Source: DATHNF01 sp035486285 (GTDB taxonomy: Bacteria > Patescibacteriota > Saccharimonadia > Saccharimonadales > UBA4665). Taken from it: 8,000 nucleotides of DNA. The translations under genes were made by a program, and so were the position numbers. The notes under the pieces were generated by a model. The model did not search any database and was not told where the DNA came from. It saw only the letters and a program-made list of their open reading frames with translations. Below are positions 4,283-8,000 of this stretch, piece by piece. The DNA lies in the NCBI GenBank assembly GCA_035486285.1, contig DATHNF010000041.1, positions 1-8,000 on the forward strand, given 5' to 3'. Each line of letters starts with the position of its first letter. Within the stretch, counting starts at the first letter, position 1.

Positions 4283-5302
4283 ATGGTTAGCATGAAATCG
4301 GTTGAGGAACAGCTCAAACATATCAAGTTCAATCATCTGGCGTGGGGGAGAGCCGAAGTTCGTGAACTCCCCAAGATCCTTATGGAAGGCGAAGAGATTT
4401 ATGAGTGCGTGAACGGGATTTACGAAGGTGGTTTCGCGCTGCTAGTCGCCACTGACCTTCGGGTACTACTGGTTGACAAGAAACCACTTAACTTTTTGAC
4501 AGTCGAAAATTTACGTTTCGATATGATTAGCGAAATCGACTACAGCCACCGGCTTTTTGGCGCGCGAATTAGCATCTCGGCGGGTTCCAAAAACCTGAAG
4601 TTCAATAGCTATAACCAGCCTCGCTTACGTAAACTTATAACCCATGTCCAGCATTGCATGGCCGAAAGCAAGAAGCAGCAATCCGACCACCAAGAGGATC
4701 AGGTCCAGCACTTGGAGAAAATTAACCAGCAGTTGCAAGCCTATCTCTTGGCACAGCACCAGTACCAGGAGAAAATCCACGAGCAGTTGCAGCAATCACT
4801 TCCGCAGGGCAAGACCAAGGCCCGACGGGCTAAGGTTCCGGATGAGACTAGCACGCCATTACGTCCCAGCCCAGAACTATCTGACTACCTCTTCGCCCAA
4901 AGCTTGCTGGCCGAGCATCGGCCCAGTGCTGATGGTGACGAAGCAACTCAGCCTCCTCTGGCCATAAAGCAGGTTCCATTACAGCAACCAGCAATGCAAA
5001 ATTCCCAAGCGCCCGCTGGTGGTGCTGATTCTAATATGGCTGACTTGTACGCTGAAGGCATGCACGAGATATTCGGCAAACGGCAGCAAGGCGGTGCGCC
5101 AGCTGCTACCGCCCAGTCCCAACCTGGATCAGCCCAGCCAGCGACGATTAGCTCCTATAACCCGCTCGAAATAAATTCCTTACGCATTGCCTACTCCAAA
5201 TTACCCATGGCTCTGCGCAACCGGCGCTTTGGCCGGCCGTCGTTTCACGCCCATAGCCAAACTGTACCACCGGTACAAGCGCAGCCAATTAGCGCACAGT
5301 AG
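4283..5302 (+). CDS. protein with N-terminal bacterial PH-like domain and coiled Gln-rich tail
   Basis: The function is not known. Residues about 25-125 (counted from ATG 4283) look like a bacterial PH domain of the YokE/bPH_3 kind: ELPKILMEGEEIYECVNGIY, then GGFALLVATDLRVLLVDKK, then ISEIDYSHRLFGARISISAG and a closing helix RLRKLITHVQH. The next 60 or so residues are Gln/Glu/His-rich with helical heptads (LEKINQQLQAYLLAQHQYQ), a probable coiled coil. The remaining 150 residues are Pro/Gln/Ala/Ser-rich and probably disordered, ending QPISAQ. No signal peptide or membrane span is seen, so the protein is probably cytoplasmic. ATG 4283 is chosen because GGGAG lies 8 bases upstream. An in-frame ATG at 4250 would add 11 residues but overlaps the likely -10. 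It is divergent from the Crp-type gene and ends 13 bp before ychF. Confidence 0.75.
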   Translation: MVSMKSVEEQLKHIKFNHLAWGRAEVRELPKILMEGEEIYECVNGIYEGGFALLVATDLRVLLVDKKPLNFLTVENLRFDMISEIDYSHRLFGARISISAGSKNLKFNSYNQPRLRKLITHVQHCMAESKKQQSDHQEDQVQHLEKINQQLQAYLLAQHQYQEKIHEQLQQSLPQGKTKARRAKVPDETSTPLRPSPELSDYLFAQSLLAEHRPSADGDEATQPPLAIKQVPLQQPAMQNSQAPAGGADSNMADLYAEGMHEIFGKRQQGGAPAATAQSQPGSAQPATISSYNPLEINSLRIAYSKLPMALRNRRFGRPSFHAHSQTVPPVQAQPISAQ

Positions 5303-5313
5303 CGAGCGCTTTT
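5291..5313 (+). terminator. weak hairpin with T-run at the end of the PH-like gene
   Basis: AGCGC (5291-5295) can pair with GCGCT (5306-5310) around a 10-base loop spanning the stop codon, followed by a four-base T-run (5310-5313) counting the last stem base. The stem is short. It is the only candidate for termination in the 13-bp gap before the convergent ychF. Confidence 0.3.
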
Positions 5314-5315
5314 CG

Positions 5316-6401
5316 TTACTTGGAAACGTTAAATCGGAACTCAACCACGTCGTCGGGGTGCATAATATAGCTCTTGCCCTCAGTGCGAACCTTGCCGTTG
5401 GCCTTGGCTGAGGTGAGGGAACCAGCTCCAATAAGGTCTTCGTAACTCACGACTTCGGCCGCGATGAAACCGCGCTCAAAATCGCCGTGAATCACACCCG
5501 CAGCCTGTGGCGCCGTAGCGCCTTTGGGGATAGTCCAGGCCCGTACCTCTTTCTCCCCAGCTGTCAGATAACTTTGCAAGCCAAGTGTTTTATAAGCGGC
5601 GTGTATCAGCTGTAGCAACCCAGATTCCTGCTGGCCGTAACTCTCCAGTAGTTCGGCTGCGTCCGTCTCGTCGAGGTCTTTGAGCTCGCTTTCTAAGGTG
5701 GCACAGACGAATAGTGCTTGGGCTGGAGCGACGAGAGCGCGCAGCGTTTGTTGGCGTGTCTCGTCACCTAGACCCGCTTCGTCAAGATTGAATACATAGA
5801 TCACGGGCTTCATGGTCAACAGCTGCAGGTCGGCAACCATGGCCTGGTCGATCTCCGGATGGCTCCACAGCGGCTCGCCATTGTTCAAAAAAGTGTTCAC
5901 TTGCTGGTAGGTGTCGAGGATGGGCTTCAGTTTGGGGTTAGCCCGCGCTTCTTTTTCGAATTTCGGCAAACGCTTGGATACGGTTTGCAAATCTGCCAGC
6001 ACCAGTTCGGTATTGATAACGTCAATGTCTTTCTGGGGATCGTGTGCTTCATCGACATGGGTGACATTCGGGTCGTCGAACGCCCGGACGACTTGCGCGA
6101 TAGCGTTGGTACTCCGAATATGGCTCAAAAACTGGTTTCCCAAACCCTCACCTTCGCTGGCGCCGGCTACTAGTCCAGCGATATCGACGAAGGTTACCGT
6201 TGCCGGCACGATTTTATCTGTATGATATAGTTCTGCTAATTTGCCCAACCGTTCATCCGGTACTGGCACAATGCCGGTATTCGGCTCAATAGTGGCAAAG
6301 GGATAATTGGCCGCCAAAATATTGCTGCCCGTCAGGGCGTTAAACAACGTCGACTTCCCAACATTTGGCAACCCGACAATCCCAATTGACAATGAACTCA
6401 T
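5316..6401 (-). CDS. ychF: ribosome-binding GTPase/ATPase YchF (OLA1 family)
   Basis: YchF is a near-universal Obg-family P-loop NTPase that binds ribosomes and, unusually, prefers ATP. The 361-residue protein has G1 GLPNVGKST (10-18) and G3 DIAGLV (73-78), with Leu77 where catalytic Gln occurs in Ras-like proteins. It has NLDE (205-208) instead of NKxD, the change that gives ATP preference. A helical coiled-coil insertion spans about 125-190. The C-terminal TGS domain (about 278-360) contains AGEKEVRAWTI, HGDFERGFIAAEV and a final VVEFRFNVSK. All landmarks and the length are normal. ATG 6401 is preceded by TGGAG only 3 bases away and by an extended -10 (TGTTAAACT) 7 bases away. It is convergent with the PH-like gene and divergent from the DUF1697 gene with a 35-bp gap. 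Confidence 0.97.
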   Translation of the reverse strand: MSSLSIGIVGLPNVGKSTLFNALTGSNILAANYPFATIEPNTGIVPVPDERLGKLAELYHTDKIVPATVTFVDIAGLVAGASEGEGLGNQFLSHIRSTNAIAQVVRAFDDPNVTHVDEAHDPQKDIDVINTELVLADLQTVSKRLPKFEKEARANPKLKPILDTYQQVNTFLNNGEPLWSHPEIDQAMVADLQLLTMKPVIYVFNLDEAGLGDETRQQTLRALVAPAQALFVCATLESELKDLDETDAAELLESYGQQESGLLQLIHAAYKTLGLQSYLTAGEKEVRAWTIPKGATAPQAAGVIHGDFERGFIAAEVVSYEDLIGAGSLTSAKANGKVRTEGKSYIMHPDDVVEFRFNVSK

Positions 6402-6408
6402 AGACTCC

Positions 6409-6430
6409 AGTTTAACAGAGGTGTTACAAT
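6409..6430. promoter_or_regulatory. back-to-back extended -10 promoters for ychF and the DUF1697 gene
   Basis: On the - strand TGTTAAACT (6417-6409) and on the + strand TGTTACAAT (6422-6430) are both extended -10 elements of the TGn-TAnnnT form. They lie four bases apart within a 35-bp divergent spacer. Their hexamers end 7 and 6 bases before the respective ATGs, so both transcripts should begin at or almost at the start codon. A polymerase on one promoter would block the other. Confidence 0.55.
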
Positions 6431-6436
6431 AATGAT

Positions 6437-6955
6437 ATGACGAAATACGTGGCGTTTTTACGGGGAATTAACGTAGGGGGACGGATTGTCCGGATGACTG
6501 ATTTGCGGGCCTGCTTCGAAGGCATAGGCTTTCGAAATGTCTCGACTTTGCTGCAGACCGGCAATGTGCTTTTCGAGAGCGAAGCAGATCCTGCGATACT
6601 CAAACAGGATATAGAGGCGGGCCTCACGGAGACGTTTCGGTATCCGGCAAAAGCCCAGGTTTGCAGTATTAGCAAGCTTGCAGAAATAATCAATTCCTAT
6701 CCATTTGGTACAGCCAGCAGCGAGCAGCATGACTACGTAATTTTCTTGGAAAACGGTTTGGAGAAGCCGTTGTTGGGCGAAGTGTATACGCTAGCGCCAG
6801 GCGAACAAGTTCAAGCGGGCGACGGCGTGGTCTATTGGCGGGTTGATAAGGGCTCGACGCTGAAGAGCTCGTTCGCTAAGTTGCTGACCACTACCAAGTA
6901 CAAGGATTTCAACACCAATCGCAATCTCCGGACGCTCAAGAAACTTGTTGCTTAG
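6437..6955 (+). CDS. DUF1697 family protein
   Basis: The 172-residue product is a clear DUF1697 member, a widespread small bacterial family of unknown function. Family landmarks are the N-terminal YVAFLRGINVGG (residues 4-15), the helix MTDLRACFEGIGF (20-32), the strand LLQTGNVLFES (38-48), the middle HDYVIFLENG, and the C-terminal NTNRNLRTLKKL (159-170), which stands for the family's T-x-R-N-W-x-T-x-x-K-L. The tryptophan of that end motif is Leu here. It has no signal peptide. ATG 6437 is 6 bases after the -10 TACAAT, with no Shine-Dalgarno, so a leaderless mRNA is likely. The stop is TAG. Nothing in the context points to a role. Confidence 0.92.
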   Translation: MTKYVAFLRGINVGGRIVRMTDLRACFEGIGFRNVSTLLQTGNVLFESEADPAILKQDIEAGLTETFRYPAKAQVCSISKLAEIINSYPFGTASSEQHDYVIFLENGLEKPLLGEVYTLAPGEQVQAGDGVVYWRVDKGSTLKSSFAKLLTTTKYKDFNTNRNLRTLKKLVA

Positions 6956-7038
6956 ATGCGAGCGTGCAGCTATTATTAAGACGAATTTAATAATTTATTC
7001 TAGTATATAAAACTTGCGGTGGGCAAGAAAGCGAAACT
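6956..7038 (+). promoter_or_regulatory. A/T-rich spacer with palindrome and TATATAAA box
   Basis: ATTATTAA (6972-6979) and TTAATAAT (6987-6994) form a perfect A/T-only inverted repeat around GACGAAT. TATATAAA (7004-7011) is a plausible -10 for the next gene. No -35 is convincing. The palindrome lies over the -35 region and could be an operator or a weak end of the DUF1697 transcript. Confidence 0.35.
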
Positions 7039-8000
7039 TTGGAAGAACTTGCTGGCCAGCCGGTTGTATCGGACACGTATGAAAATCACCGCTCCATATC
7101 TTGGCAGGCAACCGGCGGACGCTTAGCGAAACGGTTATTGGCGGCCGCGGCTCTGACAACAGCCTTTGGGGCAACACCTACTGCCGCCCAGCCACTTAGT
7201 TCGGAGCGTGGTGTGGTAATTGAGCATTGTGTAGGCTGCACTTTTAGCCCTGAACAGGTCTCTGCATTGGGCGGTCAGGCCATGCAGCAGGCGCACGCAG
7301 AGGTGATAGTTCCTTCTCCTACCAACCGTGGCAAAAGCGGCCGATTATTTCCGAAACCCCACCTTGAAATCGGCTCTGAAGATGACGCGGTCGTGGCCAG
7401 CTCTAACTTAGCCCGCATGGCTACCGCTACAGAGCAAGCGCGGTCCATGGGAGCTAGTTGGTGGCGGGCTATGATTTTCCCCAAAGACATCTTCGAAAGC
7501 CACTGGAAGCAGTATGACCTGGCCGTTAGCGAGGCCACCCGCGAGGGACTGAATGTTACCTTAACGCTGGCCTGCAACGAAGAGCACTGGACGGACCAGA
7601 CATTCCAACGCTACGTTACCGCTGTGGTTAAGCGTTACGACCGCCGGGGTGTCCGGGAATATTCAATCTGCAACGAGCCTAACTATCCGCAGTGGCTCGA
7701 TCGCATGCCTGGCGAAACGCTGCCACAAACATATCGCCAGCTATACCAGATCGGCTATGCGGCGGTTAAGGCGCAAGCGGAACTAGATGGCGTGAATGAT
7801 AGCGTTTTCATCTTTGAATTAAGTTCGGAAGTGCAGCCGATACAGTTTATCAAGGGCGCCTTGGCTTGTCCGCCCGGTTCAAGCACCTGTCCGCCGCTGG
7901 AAACCGACGGGTTCGCCTATCATCCGTACCAACTGAGTACTAGCCCGACGAAATCAAGCAAGGTCCCGGGCGAAGTTGGTATCGGCTCCTTGCCAGTTCT
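7039..8000 (+). CDS. exported clan GH-A-like glycoside hydrolase, N-terminal part (runs off window)
   Basis: The frame is open from 6994 to the end of the window. It encodes an exported (beta/alpha)8-type hydrolase. Seen are a basic run RLAKRLL and hydrophobic stretch AAAALTTAFGA (about 28-45), a signal peptide ending near TAAQ (48-51), and a CxxC (64-67). SWWRAMIF and LNVTLTLACNEEHW look like barrel strands. FQRYVTAVVKRYDRRGVREYSICNEPNYPQW carries the NEP acid/base Glu (Glu213, codon 7675-7677), and DGFAYHPY (about 289-296) follows. The catalytic nucleophile should lie beyond 8000. The fold resembles GH5/GH39-type enzymes; the substrate cannot be told. There is no ATG in frame before the signal. 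TTG 7039 is the best in-frame start but has a poor Shine-Dalgarno, and a neighbouring frame may supply the true start. Confidence 0.75.
   Translation, partial: MEELAGQPVVSDTYENHRSISWQATGGRLAKRLLAAAALTTAFGATPTAAQPLSSERGVVIEHCVGCTFSPEQVSALGGQAMQQAHAEVIVPSPTNRGKSGRLFPKPHLEIGSEDDAVVASSNLARMATATEQARSMGASWWRAMIFPKDIFESHWKQYDLAVSEATREGLNVTLTLACNEEHWTDQTFQRYVTAVVKRYDRRGVREYSICNEPNYPQWLDRMPGETLPQTYRQLYQIGYAAVKAQAELDGVNDSVFIFELSSEVQPIQFIKGALACPPGSSTCPPLETDGFAYHPYQLSTSPTKSSKVPGEVGIGSLPV

Noticed and set aside
5859..6225. Two 104-codon + strand frames opposite ychF
   Set aside because: They lie fully within the conserved ychF coding sequence on the other strand and show no domain.

Overview
The window looks like a small, compact, roughly 50 % GC bacterial genome, most probably a member of the Candidate Phyla Radiation and perhaps Saccharibacteria (TM7). 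This assignment is tentative. It rests on a very short, cysteine-free bS18, the run rpsF-ssb-rpsR followed directly by efp and tlyA, an EF-P with Arg at its tip, tight spacing, and the complete absence of TGA stops (7 TAA and 3 TAG in the ten stop codons seen).

Region 1 (1-2376, all + strand) is a translation and replication operon: the 3' end of rpsF (bS6), ssb, rpsR (bS18), efp and tlyA. The later genes have good Shine-Dalgarno sites. rpsR/efp and efp/tlyA are nearly fused (an SD sits on the rpsR stop; TAA-ATG for efp/tlyA). The ssb leader carries two perfect palindromes and a possible internal promoter. Region 2 (2430-3086, +) is a stand-alone phosphoribosyltransferase-fold protein of unknown substrate.

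Region 3 (3087-3431) is a gene-free stretch between convergent genes. It is packed with inverted repeats. The main one is a 102-bp element with perfect 23-bp terminal inverted repeats flanked by a CATT duplication, which looks like a miniature transposable element. Three smaller hairpins lie around it.

Region 4 (3432-5302) is a divergent pair. A Crp/Fnr-family regulator lies on the - strand, and on the + strand is a protein with an N-terminal bacterial PH-like domain followed by a coiled, Gln/Pro-rich tail. Their 160-200 bp spacer contains a near-consensus promoter for the regulator, an inverted repeat over its -35, a CRP-geometry site and an 11-bp direct repeat.

Region 5 (5316-6955) holds ychF (-) and a DUF1697 gene (+), separated by only 35 bp with back-to-back extended -10 elements. 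Region 6 (7039-8000) is the 5' part of an exported TIM-barrel glycoside hydrolase running off the window, with an unclear start or a possible frameshift near its N-terminus.

The most interesting general signal is that several genes which must carry their own promoter have a -10 hexamer only 6-7 nt before the start codon, which predicts leaderless mRNAs. Genes inside the operon use Shine-Dalgarno sites instead. No defence system, CRISPR array, tRNA or rRNA gene was seen.
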